Assembly: GCA_024663395.1 (NCBI GenBank)
Contig: JANFAH010000006.1
Coordinates: 2,108,001 to 2,172,000, forward strand
DNA length: 64,000 nucleotides
Reading direction: 5' to 3'
Source: Pisolithus tinctorius
Lineage: Eukaryota; Basidiomycota; Agaricomycetes; Boletales; Pisolithaceae
The notes beneath the pieces were generated by a model. The model was not told the origin of the DNA. It saw only the letters and a list, made by a program, of their open reading frames with translations, and ran no database searches. Each line of letters starts with the position of its first letter. Position 1 is the first letter of the stretch. Shown one piece after another: positions 1-12,733 of the stretch. The translations under genes were made by a program, and so were the position numbers.

Positions 1-1550
1 ACAGCCAGTGAGGCAACCTCCACGTCTTCACATGAATGGACACGCGTCCCATTATTTAAACGGGAGATACAGAGAAAGGGAATCTGAACGCCTCGAGGTG
101 AGTTATCCACGCGTCCCCTTCATGTGGAAAGAGCAGATGTAGCAAAAACCACTGGTCCACTGACACCTGATGCTCTATAGCGGAGAGATCTGACACCTCA
201 TGGACATGAACCCACGGCCAACTGTCATCCATCATGAACTCCTTCCGTCCTTTTACTGCCCTGGGTGTCGTTTATCGTTTAGGCGCTTCACCCTGCCCTA
301 CCTTGTGTAGGCCGCCGCCAGAACGTGACTTGGACGTCTAATTCGAACTTTAACTTTCCTTTTGTCTACTTCATTATCGCTTACCGAGGTTCATGCGCAT
401 TCTACGTGTTTGTTGGCAGGCCTGTGACGATGTTGACCATCCCTCTCTTGACATGAACCTGCATGTGCCAGTTTACCACATTTGGTGATCCGAAGCCACA
501 CTCAGGACGACGGATGCACCTGGACGATACCACTTCCACCCTTTGAAATCACACGTCCAAACGACGGAACTGCTGTGCGACCGTTGATTTTGATCGCCGT
601 ACAGATTAGTCGCAGGTCACTGGTTGGTTTTTTCTGTCACTGGCAGCCTGTTTCTATCTACAAGCAAGTGTGTACTACACACTGTTGCGGGGCGGCGTCA
701 AAGCTTATTCATGAACCCTAAGCCCTAACCTTACTATCCGAAATGGACACGGGAAAGAAAAACAGTTGCGTAAGTGGTTCCGTCGTTTGACCTTAGTATA
801 CCCCCAGAGCGTTGCCGACGATGCACACGATCATACTTAATCTTGAGTTCGTACCTCATGTTTGCATGTATCCGTCATGCAGTGCATCGCGGTAAGTACC
901 CTGCATGGTACATAGGAGGTCATGAAGTGCATACTACGGGTAATGCCATTCGGCGACCTGCTGGGGCCATATGAATTCTGGGGTGGCCGAAAGGACGTGT
1001 GGATCAAACGACCGGGAATGGCAGCAGCCAGCTGGCCCGCCGTCTACTTTGGCACTCTCCTCCGCATGTAGAGCGAATCGCGATACTCGAATGTTGTCCG
1101 ATCAAACCGCTCTCATCACCCTGCAATGGACAGCATCTCCCGTGGTTCAGTGAGTATCCCATTTGGAATGACATTTGTATGCTCGTGTCTGTTGCTATCA
1201 TCTCGGGAGATCGGCATCGGCATGATACACACTGACTGTTCTGAAATGTCAATATTGATGTGCGACGTGAGTGCCGAAGCCTCCCCGTAGGATCTGCGAA
1301 GTTGGCAATATGCACCCTTTTGTCTATTCGTTGGACTTCATCGTGTTTAATAGTCTGCGCGGATATGGTTTTACATTGCGACGTTATAAAGCCATCGCAA
1401 AGCCGAACTCGAGCACAGCCAATGGAAAATCATGGAATCTCGAGCTATCCTATCAGCAGTGATGGCGGTCGTGGCAGATGTACAAGGCTACAAACATAGT
1501 CTCCCACCGATCTGGTCTTCGTTTCCCTGATCAGTCAAACGCCCATCACC

Positions 1551-1699
1551 ATGTCTAACATCAACGAGGTCGAGCGTATACTGGTAATAGGTTCTATTCC
1601 CGGCTTGGGATGGGTTCTCGCCCTCAGCATTCTCGTTCTCCCTTACAAGCTAATCGTGATACTCTGCGGACTTCATCAAGAGATACTCGACGAACTGCC
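1551..1699 (+). pseudogene. Decayed copy of the short-chain dehydrogenase gene at 5141
   Basis: From the ATG at 1551 the reading frame gives about 50 residues that align with the N-terminus of the intact SDR at 5141: MSNINEVERILVIGS against MPNINDVKCMLIIGS, then GLGWVLALSILVLP against GLGRALALSILDLP. The Rossmann glycine loop has drifted (SIPGLG for STSGLG), the conserved RR after VCG is lost and the frame reaches a stop by about 1708. None of the later exons (catalytic Y-x3-K) is visible downstream. The match continues upstream of the ATG (about 1510-1550 against 5101-5140, and patches near 930-1260 against 4760-4980), so the copy arose as genomic DNA and not by reverse transcription. I call it a dead duplicate. 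Confidence 0.7.
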
Positions 1700-2663
1700 A
1701 CCTGTATAGATTTGTGGAACATAGCCCAAGATCATGCGGCATTTCTTGGCTGCTCTGCCCTTCGCAAATGTCGTGTTTCATAAATGGCATGTACGACTAA
1801 ATCGCGCTGGCTCCCGTATCAAAGGTTGTATCGTCAGCGGTATCTGCTCTGCTTTTGCATCTGCTGCAGATGATCATCTAAGGCGACTGTACGGCCACAT
1901 ATATCTTTGCCGTGGAAGATCGTGCTGTTCATTGATTTTATCTCTCACGTACACTGGGCATTCTGTTTCAAGGTGCCAAGCTGGTACGTACTACAAATCA
2001 CATTAGGGCGGACCGTCAAGCACTTGATGAACCCAAAATCCTGATCATTGATGAGTATGATAAGAGGGTTAGCCTGGTGCCCTCGACTGCGCTACGGCAA
2101 AAGATGGCCGTACTGAAGATCTACGTATCTAGCCGTATTGTACATATCTACTATACTATGTGCTGGAAATCATATCAAAAAGTATCCACCCTGTGTCTTG
2201 GTTCATCAGCAACAGAAGCCTTACTTGTTGACGTCGCGTCTACGGCATTGGCGCTGAAGACCTTGCTCTGTGGGAGATCCGGAATGTGCAATTCCACTTC
2301 TGGTTCAAGCACTCGAAAACATTTTTTCATGTAAGTACAAGGGTGCACAAGCTAAATATGAATTTGTTTGTTCGTGTACATTTGCACACGAAGCCAACAT
2401 GAGGTGACCTTCCAAGCAAGGCAACAAGGCAAACATACATGTGAAGACGAGACTACCCCTGGAGTTACCGGGAGAGAACGACAGGTTAGAAAGACTGCAC
2501 ACGACGGGAAGCTTGGAGTGGTAATACTACAGACACAAAATAGATATTTTCCGCCGTAAGAAACAGGTGCACTGTCCCATGATCTTCCTCCCAGGAGAAG
2601 CCGCTTTTCGATATGACAATTGGGTCTACTAGTAGAGACCCCGGAGACTGCAGTTCTGGCATA

Positions 2664-4150
2664 TCATGGAGCCCGGACCGGCCAGTCTGTAACGAAGTTG
2701 CCATGCTCCGGCATGTAGTCCTGCGGAAAGCGATCATGCGCCATCCGCGCACCACTAATACGTGCTAGCAGCACTGACTGTGGATCGTGCGAAGGTCTAC
2801 GTGGCAACAATCTTGGACGAGTAAAAGCATACAAGATCGTGTCGAACAGACCGGATAATGCGAACAATGTATCTGTGAAAATTGTCACTGCAAATGGAAC
2901 GGTATGACCCTTGAATTCGGAAAAACGAGCTGCTGATATAGGCAACACCTGCGCTCGTTTAGTATAAATCATATCGAAGATACAGAAGACTGCTCACAAC
3001 TATAATGTACACCAAGGGGTAGCTGTAAAATGAGTTTCCAGTGAAGCCGCCAATGGTAGACTAGGAGCCACTTACAACAACATTTGAATTGCCCTAGCGC
3101 TCTCTGCAGGTGCACCCGCTCTATCTTGAATACTTATCCTCTCCCGTTCTCCCCTCCAGCAGAATCTGTCACCATCCACAGGGACGGGTCGTCTAATCAC
3201 AAGTGCAAGGAGCAGGTATGAGATGATGTTCAATACAGCAGCCAACCACATCCATATGTAATCGAGGCCGATCTGCTCCATGGTACTTTCGTCAATCCAG
3301 CACCCTGAACAGGAGTGTCGATTCGGGTTATCGAGGGTAAAATCGAACTATAAAAACTTACAATAGCCGGTGGGACCGTAAATGTTGTGTTGAGTCACGT
3401 TCGGGACGATCACCAGAATAAGGATGGCCAGCCAAATTATTGCCAGTATAAAGAGTGCAAATTTTGGTGGAGACCTCCACTCGAGCACCAATACTTGAAG
3501 TATGTGCAAAGCAATGGCCTATCTCCAATTAATTCACTATCGCGACGGTTTATGTAACTGGCGTACCGTTGTACTGACGACAGAAGTCTATGAGCATGTG
3601 AAAGAGATTTCATTTCGATTTTGATGCGTACCTAAGAGCAACTCCAATATCACCCACGTGCGTGAAGAAACCTGCATGCGACGAAAGACGAGCGTTCAGC
3701 GAAGTGAAAGCGAAAATACCTTGAGCGGTGCAAAAGGCACCGGGGTACAAGTTCTAGCAGCTAAATTAGCGAACGAGAGCTCACAGATGCGTTGAAGGCT
3801 CACCTCTTCTACGATCCACTTAATGCTTAGTAACCCACCTGTACCTCGTCAGTCGTCAACAGAAACCACGAGATCATGTGTACCGACCTATAGTTTGGAT
3901 GAAGTCAAGGATCATCAAGTGGAGGAAGTAATAGTGTATATGCGTGTCGGTTGACCACCTCCGCGAGGCATCCCGCTTGATGGTAACGGCGCTATACTGA
4001 GGTGAAATTCAGCCTGTCTGGAGGTGGCGGAGGAGGAGAACCTACGGCAATGTAAAGCAACACACCACCGACGGCAAGTGCTGACACAGCAGATGCCACG
4101 ACTATGAAGACCATTCCCACCCTGACCCCGGCGTCGAATTGGCTACTCAT
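2664..4150 (-). CDS. Seven-helix G-protein-coupled receptor, fungal Git3/cAMP-receptor-like
   Basis: A multi-exon minus-strand gene starting MSSQFDAGVRVG at 4150. Spliced segments give helix 1 (GMVFIVVASAVSALAVGG), helix 2 (HYYFLHLMILDFIQT), an extracellular Cys stretch (ENLYPGAFCTAQGFF), helix 3 (HVGDIGVALRLLSSVQ), helix 4 (FALFILAIIWLAILIL), the loop YGPTGYWCWI that is typical of fungal Git3/cAMP-type receptors, helix 5 (WMWLAAVLNIISYLLLALV), a basic loop, helix 6 (YPLVYIIVVLPISAA) and helix 7 (DTLFALSGLFDTILYAFTR) with a short tail. Introns are canonical; for example, the first removes a Pro-rich readthrough just after LLYIA. The protein should lie in the plasma membrane and signal through a G protein. 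The ligand cannot be told. Family call is good; individual exon borders are approximate. Confidence 0.8.
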
Positions 4151-5140
4151 GGCTAGTACGTTGAAACAAGAGAGCATCTGTTGGCAGTGACAATGGGTTG
4201 GATTAAATGGTTTCATTTAAAGGCCGTACCCACCCGGAGTCTATTTTGTTCCATATTGCAGACGGATAGTGAGCTGATTGCCAATCAGTATGGGAGGATG
4301 TGTGCATAGCTGGATACACAGCAGGCGGGAAAGCTGACCGTTCATAATGAAGTGGCTTGATATCATTATGCTAGTTGCGTCGAAGTTGTTGTTGTTCCCA
4401 TCGGCATAGGCAATGCTTCTTACCGGACTCGGGGCTGATGAGCGCCGGTGTCTTGGCTTGCTCTACAAGTCTCCAAGTCGTGGGGATGGCTCCCCCCTTC
4501 AAAGCCCCATATGGTCACCTTTACCACGATTATCCAAGGACGCGGAAGCAATTCCTGGTACGTGACTGCTTCCCAACTGCTTCCACACTTGTTGTGCCGG
4601 CCCAATTTTCGTTGTTTAACTTGAAAACGTTATGCATCCCGGAACGTTGCGGGGAGGTAGGTCAGGTCTTGCCGGAAATCGTGTCCATGCAGTATTGAGT
4701 AGGGTCATCGTCGGTCAGCATATTATTACCCCGCTTGATCGGAGGTTATGGAACGCCATCGCACTGCAGATAATGCCATTCGGCAGCTAGGCTGCAATTG
4801 AGGCTGAAGCCAGCGGATCGATCTCTCGATCACTGGATATTCTCCTCTTGACGGTACCCTGCAATGGATAACGTCTTGCGCAGTTGTAAACTTGAGTACG
4901 GTGGTCGCGTCCGGTATGTCGTCATCAGGATGTGTCATACTTTGAAATGTCGATGAGTCAAAATGTTGGTGCCGAGTCCGAATCCGATGCCATTCGCAAC
5001 TACTGTCCCTGTCTCCGTTGCGTTGCTAATACCACTGTCTATTTGTCGAGATGCAAATCTAATTTACACCGTGTATTTAAATACAGAGTCTCTCACTCTT
5101 ATCTGACCTTCGTCCCTGATCTAGCCTGACACCCTCTACC
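4151..5140. other. Divergent intergenic region between receptor and SDR
   Basis: About 1 kb lies between the receptor start (minus) and the SDR start (plus). I see no convincing coding exon. Its right half matches the region before the decayed SDR copy in patches, so this part belongs to the old duplication. Confidence 0.5.
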
Positions 5141-6226
5141 ATGCCCAACATCAACGACGTGAAGTGTATGCTGATCATAGGTTCTACCTCTGGCTTGGGA
5201 CGTGCTCTCGCGCTTAGCATCCTCGATCTTCCTTCCAAGCCCACTGTCATAGTCTGCGGCCGCCGCCAAGAGAGACTTGATGAATTAGTCTCTTCTCATG
5301 GCGCAGACGGGAGACTAAGAGCAGTTAAGCTCGACGTGAACACCGACCGCCAAACCTTGAAAGCCGCCATCGATGATATCATCAGGACCTATCCTGATGT
5401 ACGCTTTCCCAATGAAATATGAGTGGAGTGGCCGAAGCGCTCATTCTTCTGCTCTAGCTTGATGCAGTTATGTTTTCCAGTGGTGTCCAGTGCGGTTCCG
5501 ATTTCTCCAAGCCAGAGACTATCGATCTTGACGGTAGGCGGACCTCCCATTTCTATTTTCATATCATTGAGTATGTTGATCCGTTAGGCTTCTTGACCGA
5601 GATCCACACAAACTACACCTCCGTGCTGATGATGATAACCTTCTTCCTTCCCCACCTCATTTCGCTCGGCGTAAGGCCTTTTAAAAGCTAATTTCTTTGA
5701 AACTTAAAACTCATTCTTAATTTGCCCCCAGGAGAGCGGACTACCCACCTTTTTGTACACAATCTCTTCCGGTCTCGCTATAATGCCATCGCCTTCCGTC
5801 GCTAATTATAGTGCCGCGAAAGCTGCGATTCATAGTTTGAGCATGGCGCTTAATGTGCAACTCAAAGAAAAGAATGTGCACGTGGTAGAAATACTGCCGC
5901 CGTAAGTCACCTTCGATCTTGGCAATAGGAAGCTTAACTGGCTCTGTAGCCTTGTGGAGTCTGAACTCCATGATGGTGAGTGGGTATTCTGCGACATCCT
6001 TTGCTGTTACTGACGCTTCACGCAAGGCCAAGGGACAACGGAGAAATTGTCCAAAGTTTGGATGCCGTTGACCGAGTTCACCAAGCTTACCATGGAGCAA
6101 CTGATTACGGATGCGGCCCAAATTTCAATTGGCATGGTAGCCCATCTCTATCAGCAGCATGAGGCTGGAAGAATGGAAGCGACAAATAAATTTTTTGAAT
6201 TCCAGAAAGCCCAGATTAACCAGTAG
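5141..6226 (+). CDS. Short-chain dehydrogenase/reductase (DltE-like)
   Basis: Six exons can be joined in frame: 5141-5398, 5458-5533, 5588-5670, 5732-5901, 5949-5974 and 6027-6226, giving 270 residues, the usual length of a classical SDR. Visible motifs are the cofactor loop IIGSTSGLGRALALSIL near the N-terminus, the sheet end ICGRR-type segment VCGRRQERL that suggests NADP(H), DAVMFSSGVQ for the NNAG-like strand, and the catalytic Ser plus Tyr-x3-Lys in ISSGLAIMPSPSVANYSAAKA. The C-terminal LPPLVESELHD and WMPLTEFTKL segments match uncharacterised fungal DltE/YIR035C-type oxidoreductases. Substrate unknown; probably cytosolic. A dead copy lies at 1551. Confidence 0.88.
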
Positions 6227-6678
6227 TAGAAACGAGCGGCGCTTGTGGATGTCGTTTGTGGGAGCTTGATGTAGAAATTATGTGGAATTTGCCCGTTCAA
6301 TTCGGTGTAGCATAGACATGAGGAATGCGACTCATACCGTGCACGATCCATGCGTCATTTCTCCGTCAAACTCGCAGCCCTCTTGCGCAGCCATTTTTCG
6401 GCAAAATGGGGTCGATATGGCATTTGATGTAGATTTACTTGGTGGACTGAAGGATGAGAAGTGACGCTGAGCCTCATGTCTTGCATTGATCGATGACTCC
6501 GGCACGTCCCCTTCCTAACTTTAGGCTGTCCTATATGATGCTTTCCAGTCGGCGGCGTGTCAAGGACAGGGACCTCTTCGGCCAGGGTGGGTCCCTCGCG
6601 TATAAAATATCGTGTTAAACGGCTGTTTGGGAGAAACTGCCTGCTTTCCGCATCAATTGTGTCCTGAATCGCACGATA

Positions 6679-6930
6679 ATGAAAGTATCTCCCGTGAAAG
6701 GACGCGCGAAGGGAGAGAAGGAGCTGCCAGATAAGGGCGGGTCAGGTCAGCCGAGACGTGCTGAAGGGGCATTCCTTCATGTAAGTTTAAGCTATAATGT
6801 AATATACTTGCAGGGTCCCAGGCCAAAAACAGCGCCTTCTGACAGCGTGGACAGAATCGATGGTGATGCCTGGCAAGATGACGTCGCATCTACTTCTGTT
6901 GGACGAGGCCGTTTGAATGATGCGTGTTAG
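6679..6930 (+). CDS. Possible small gene, uncharacterised
   Basis: An ATG-started frame of 83 codons (MKVSPVKGRAKGEKE at the start, GRGRLNDAC at the end). Inside it lies a 33-base stretch with an excellent splice donor (GTAAGT), a plausible branch site (CTATAAT) and TTGCAG; being divisible by three, it could be kept or removed. Spliced, the product would be a 72-residue basic, Gly/Lys-rich peptide without recognisable domain. No homologue is known to me. It could also be part of an untranslated leader or chance. Confidence 0.25.
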   Translation: MKVSPVKGRAKGEKELPDKGGSGQPRRAEGAFLHVSLSYNVIYLQGPRPKTAPSDSVDRIDGDAWQDDVASTSVGRGRLNDAC

Positions 6931-8161
6931 ATCCCGATATCCATCGAGTAATAAGACATGTCCGGCATCCACGTAAGTGAGGCTTATACATTCGGATTTG
7001 CCAAGTTTCGCGAGCGGAGTAGAAATGCGCACTTCACGGTGGTTAAACCTGTGGCCGCCAGGTACGGGAGTGCTAGCACGTCTTGGTATGCATCTCTTTC
7101 GTACAGTGTCGTACAAGGATGCTGTTAGCAGATAGGGCAGGTGACTTGTTGAGGTTAAGGTTAAGCGGGGATGTGGGACAAGGGTGTGTAGGGCAAGGTT
7201 AAGCGGGGATGTAGGACAAGTGTGTGTAGGGTAAGGTAAGGCAGGGACGCTCTAACCAGTTCGGCTGTCCGGTGTCGAGATGACTTGACGGAATGACATA
7301 CATACAGATGGGTAGAGTTCAAGACCCGAAAGTTTGAATGAGAGCAGCTGCGGCGTGTCTGACAAGCAGAAGGCGCAAGGAGACAAGTCGTGGTCGGATG
7401 TTATCGAGAGATGCGAAAGGTGGTTCGACGAGTTGAAACATGGGCGGGATACGGCGACAACTTGAGGTGGACGGATCAAAGACAGATAGTGAGATGCGCG
7501 GACATGGGACGGAAACGGAGATCGTAGTATAGGATACGGGCAAACGAGTGCGGAGGTATTTGATCGCTAGAACTGGCAAAGCAGACGGGCACTAGGACGA
7601 TGGGCCGCATTGGCACATTGCAAGGTCGACGTGGCGTTGAGAGTGTGTAATGCGCGTGCAGCATGGCACAGCCTTGATTGGACCGTAGCGCCCACTGGGG
7701 GAGTCATCCGTGCTGGATGACACGTGGAAGGGTAGTTGAGACGTCTGAAAGGATCGCGGAGATGCTGAGCAAAGGGAGATCTCACGCTGCTAAACCGGTG
7801 CAGTGGTCGTCCTACCATACACTCTGGGATGAGGGTGGGTTGGCTGATGACGGTTTGCACGTTTTGATGAGGAGAGGCCGCATGCTACGAGGGGGAAGGG
7901 GCGATCTAAACTCATTACGGGGGTCGAGGATTATGAGTACAAGGCTACTACTGAGTGGTAATAATGGCAATAATACAATACAGGATTGTGTCGCGGCCAT
8001 GCTGTTGGGATTACCCGATATGGCAGGTGAAACTCGGCGAGGGCAAGGCTGTGTCCATCATAAGAGGGTGCAGACACATAAGGACGACTAAGAACGACGC
8101 CCACGGCTACTAGCCAACAGCACATCTCCCCCCCCTCCTCCTCCATTGTCTGATTCAAGCG
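6931..8161. other. Intergenic region upstream of the HSF gene
   Basis: The stretch holds a tandem repeat (7157-7247) and a C/T-rich leader (CCCCCCCCTCCTCCTCC-type, about 8127-8145) just before the HSF start codon, as is common in fungal promoters. Several open frames cross it but show no domain or splice pattern, so I call none of them. Confidence 0.5.
7157..7247 (+). repeat. 38-bp tandem repeat, two units plus a partial third
   Basis: Units 7157-7194 and 7195-7232 begin AAGGTTAAGCGGGGATGT and end in TGTGTAGGG plus one base; they differ at only a few positions. A truncated third unit follows. It is a minisatellite in the upstream region of the HSF gene. Confidence 0.85.
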
Positions 8162-11100
8162 ATGGAGTACACAGACTACCCCCAACAGCAACAGCAACAG
8201 CAGCCATCTTCTCAGCGAGGGTGGCCAAGTCAGTCGTTTCCTACCCCGACGTCTCCCAATCCATTCTACTTCCCGCAGACAAGTCCCACCAACACCCCCG
8301 TCGCGACCAGTCCGACCAACCTCAACATGAGACAAGGTCCCTTCCAGGACCAACAGCTGCACACACAGCACCCGCTCACCCATCCGATCCCCCACCACAC
8401 TCACTCGCACTCCACTGGATCTGCCGCACTCAGTGTGTCGCCCATCTCTCCAGTCTCCCCCGGTGATTTCTCTTCCGCACACCTATCCCCTCAGCCCAAC
8501 TTTTCTTTCAACTTCGACGGGGCTTCACCGAACGGCGCCCTGTCTCCCACCCCAGACTCAGTTCTCAGCCAGCGCAGACCAAGCACCGGTTCACACAGCA
8601 CGTCCTCCACGGAACTCTCAGTCGAAAAGAGCGTCCCTCGAAAGCGTAGCCTAACAACTGCAGTTCCCACTTCTCATTCAACTCATTCGATGCACGCTCA
8701 TTCTCAATCACACTCGGGCTACACCCAAGCCCATGGTCACTCACACCCCATCATCACCACCACTGCCTCCTCCCCTCCCCCTCCATCCCCGACTTCTCCT
8801 TCCTCGTCACATGCTTCCCATTCAATTTCCCTTTCGCACTCCCATTCACACCCTTCTCTCTCCCAGCAATCCATTTCTCAGTCGCCCTCACATCCCAGCT
8901 TTCAATCACAGACCCAATTGGATATCAACGCTAATTCAAACCCGTACGATGATCTGGAAGGCTCATTTGGCATCATCAGTGACGACGTTTCTGATGATGA
9001 GTATGGCTTCGCTGGCGCGAGTGGCAGTGGAGGTAGGCATATTTTACGCAATCTGTGCCGCTCTCCCTCCCAGGTCTGACCACGGCACTTTACAATCACC
9101 GACTCGATTATTCAGGTGCAGTAACCGGAAAATCCGGCGTTGGACAGGGCACCGCCCAAAACGTCATGGGTAAACCGATGGGCACAAATAACTTCGTAAC
9201 CAAGCTTTATCAGTGAGTTCCCGCCCTTGAACCCAACCCTTTGGAAAATAACGAGGTAATACCTCATGTGACAGAATGATAAATGATCCAAAATCGCAGC
9301 ATTATATCACATGGACAGAGCATGGTACAAGGTATACACCTTGTTGCCGCACGCCTTTCGTCAGAAGTTGACACAACTCGTTCACAGCTTCGTGGTATCC
9401 AATGTCGGCGAATTTAGTCGCAGCATACTAGGATCACATTTCAAACACAATAACGTGCGTTTCTGTACCCTCTTCCCTTCCCCTTTGTCGGGCTGGATTA
9501 CCCTCGCCCCTACTGCCTAATGCGTACGAATTTACTAACGCACCGGTAGTTCTCGTCTTTCGTCCGACAGTTGAACATGTACGGGTTTCACAAAATAAAT
9601 AGGGTCAGTCCGCGTCATCGGTCCCTTGTATTTCATTCTGACGATTTTTTTCCGTAATTTTGTGGCCTTGGCGCGACGACTTATCGCCGATTTTGGCCCC
9701 CATTCTGATCCATTGTGATGCACTGCCTTGCGATAAATTAGACACCACGTGCCCAACGCACATCCACGAGCTCCCAGACATGGGAGTTTTCACACCCCAA
9801 GTTTCTTCGAGAGCGACCGGACCTTCTAGATGCGATCAAGCGGAAGGCGTTGGAGCCCGATCCGAGGGAGAGGGGTCGGTAAGTGCAGAGAGTCTTCTAT
9901 TTAGAAATGCCCTTATCATCATATATGAAGCGTCGAACTTCCCGGCGAGGTTGCTCGGTTTTTGGGTAATATCCGCGAGGAGAATCGCGCATTATGGCGA
10001 GAGATCAGACAGCTCGGCGGACAAATCCCACCACAATTTGCAAACTCGTTGGGGTCTTTCTCGCATGCAAAGTCGCTCTCGGTGTCAGCCCAAGGCCATA
10101 CGTTAAGTCACTCGAGATCGTCGAGTAATCTTGGTGACGACGTGGAACGAGACTCGGGATGGGACGACGAAGAGCCAGGAAGCGGTGGACCTGGTGGAGC
10201 GACAGGGAGCACGGAGCCATTTGGTGGACTCCACATTCAGACGGCCCCCCTGGGTGCCCCACCCCCCTTGTCCTTAGCGGGCTTGTCTCCGTCCTTGCAT
10301 ACTATTTCACCCTCTCCACAGCCGCCTTCACCATCGGAGGAGTGGTGCCGTTGGGCAGAGACAGAAATCTTCAAAGGGAGGAGACGGGTGGACAAACTGG
10401 TACATGTCATCCGCGCACTCGTTGAGGTGGTGAACTCCAATGCAAACAGCCCTATTGGGAAAGGAACAGGACCTGGCCTGGGCAACAATGCAGGGACCGG
10501 CAAGACTGGTGAGAGCGAGGACGGTAAGTCTGCACATGTCCTCTGGCTTCTCAATGGCTAATCCCCGATCGATGTTCCAGTTCTCGTTGCCATACTCCGA
10601 GACCTTCACACACTCTCGCTCGATCAATCATCCCACCCGCCGTCACCGTCGGCTTCTCCAAATCTCATGCACTTACAGGGCCAATCACCGAATATATATA
10701 TCACGTCGCCGACGTCCCCTTCACCGCTCGTCCCTCTCCATGGACCGACGCCTCACTCTCATCCTGCTTCCCGGATGGGCCTTCCCACGCTTTCGATCCC
10801 CACCGGATCGGCGTATGCGTTGCACACTCCATCGTCTTCGCCAACGGGTTCAGACTATCCGGGACCGTGTTTTACGCAACGATCTTTTGTCCAACGAAGC
10901 CACGGCCACTCTCCCCAGCCCAGTATCACGTTGACACCAGACGATGATGGTGGCCGTGGAGATTGCAAGCGCCCTCGCGTGGACGGTGGTGCGTCTGTTG
11001 AGGGTAATGTAGGCGTCAGCATGGGAGTAGAGACGGGTGAAATGGAAGTGGTAGCTAATGCGGAGGAAGATTCGAAATTACCCACCCCGTTGTCGCTCAC

Positions 11101-11266
11101 CGGCACGCCGTGCTCACGCTTGGGGGGTGATTCTGCGTCCATGTGGCGTGCAGGCGGAGATGGGAACGCGGGCGCGGGTAACACCTCGGCAGGAGGGGCC
11201 ACCACGAACGGCCAAAATGTGTCTGGTTGGGGCCGTGGTCGCAGCGGTAGTGGATATGGTCGGTGA
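8162..11266 (+). CDS. Heat-shock-factor-type transcription factor
   Basis: Eight exons join in frame: 8162-9032, 9116-9212, 9275-9331, 9388-9454, 9550-9603, 9742-9878, 9932-10523 and 10581-11266. The N-terminal 290 residues are low-complexity: a Gln run after MEYTDYP, then Ser/Pro/His-rich sequence. The HSF DNA-binding domain follows: NNFVTKLYQMINDP, HYITWTEHG, FVVSNVGEFSRSILG, HFKHNNFSSFVRQLNMYG (recognition helix), FHKINR and WEFSHPKFLRERPDLL. Next is a heptad region (ARFLGNIREENRALWREI), suggesting oligomerisation, a second helix (KLVHVIRALVEVV) and a disordered Ser/Pro/Gly-rich tail. It should bind nGAAn heat-shock elements in the nucleus. The domain is split by four introns. Which fungal HSF paralogue (Hsf1, Sfl1 or Skn7 type) cannot be settled; no response-regulator receiver domain is present, which argues against Skn7. 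Confidence 0.92.
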
Positions 11267-12700
11267 GCCCAATGGTGCCTGTCATCTCCCTTTCTTCTTT
11301 TTTCTTCCTTGGGCATCAGATTTGGAAGTGGATTCTGTCTCCTTGATACTGTCATAAACGAGTTGCGAATTATTTTCATTGTCGACCCACCCACGTGCTT
11401 GACTTTGTGTGCACATACATATCACTATCTTGCCACCCTTGAACGTTGAAACTGTCTTTATACGTGCCTACTGACAGGTGGCTTCCCCACAGTCCTTTGC
11501 TGTCAATTGCATCATTACTTGTTGTTTTTATGAACGTACCATATATACCCGGCCACATTTCCTATTCTGCTTCTGTCAGGTGTCTTGCTTCGTGCCGATG
11601 CAGTATTTTTGGTGACCCTGCATTTCCCACCCGAGTCTCTCACCTGCACATGTACTATACCCTGCGGTTCTTTGCTGCGTCGTGGTTTGTGCCAGGTGTG
11701 CGTGTGTGTGTATGTCTCTTTTCATCTGATCATGTTTCCCGCTTCTGACGACGGCTAGATTTAGATATTGTAACATGAGACGAGTGCTCGTTGCCATAGG
11801 GCACGCCATTCTCTCACTTCGGGGGGCTTCATACTGTGACTGTTGCTTCGAATACATGCCGTTGCCGATCTACGAATCGATCGCCGGGATACTCCCCCTT
11901 CCCTCTTGAAGGTCTGAAACACACATACTACACACAGCTACGCACCTTTTCGACGACATGCCCGTTACACGATGTATGTGTTATAAATTACGCTCCGCTT
12001 AGACGCGCCAAGATGGCTATACTTCTCCGGTGGCGACGCGGCGTGCTTAAGGGCGCCGTGTGGATGGTTTGGTGCTGCGCAGTGAGGTTTGTACTATATG
12101 GCGTGCTCGGGGGCCTTCCGAACTTCAAACTGTCACTCGTTCCCCTGTCTGGACCCCTTGTCGTCCGGCTGTGTGCGTTTGAGAGATTTTCTTACGGCGG
12201 TCGAATTCATTCATCAATGGCTCAGCGTCACGAATATCACATTCTCGTCTTTACCACATCCGTGAATCTCTCCCCCGGTCGTTAATATCGCTTATTTACA
12301 CCGTGTTGCCACGTTACGGTGAAACGATCTACCACACTGCAGACTCGTCATATCACACTTCGCCCGCCACAAAGAACTTCCATTGAAGTCACCGGGTTCA
12401 GTCCATATTTCACGTCACACTGTCTTCACATGTATTGAAATAAATAGAGTCATGGATACGGATGTGATATTGCTCAAGACGTCTGCTGTGAACGTGGTGC
12501 CGCGTTTCAAGTTTACTGTTTCGTTTCATTAGAAGGCAGAAGGCCAGAAGATCCGTTAGCGTCACCACTGTCAAAACCTTGGATGAATGCTGTGCCAATT
12601 GATTGCTCCTGTTTGGTTAGTACCCATTAGGCAGGTCCAAATCCGTAGAAGGAAAGCCACAGCAATCCAATGTCCGATGGTCCGTGCGCAGTCCTGAAAC
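11267..12700. other. Intergenic region, nothing recognised
   Basis: About 1.4 kb between the HSF stop codon and the U2 snRNA promoter. A few open frames of 100-150 codons exist but read as translated UTR or intergenic DNA (no domain, Cys/Leu/Ser-rich, no splice support). Confidence 0.5.
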
Positions 12701-12709
12701 GTATATAAA
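12701..12709 (+). promoter_or_regulatory. TATA box of the U2 snRNA gene
   Basis: GTATATAAA lies about 30-35 bases before the inferred U2 5' end, the expected distance for RNA polymerase II transcription. Confidence 0.6.
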
Positions 12710-12733
12710 CCCCGGCTGAACATCCTGAATCCT

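Noticed and set aside
7931..8482. 183-codon minus-strand open frame opposite the HSF start
   Set aside because: It is the shadow of the Ser/Pro/His-rich HSF exon and its leader; no domain or splice support.
11836..12285. 149-codon plus-strand frame after the HSF gene
   Set aside because: No domain, no splice partners, composition of random DNA.
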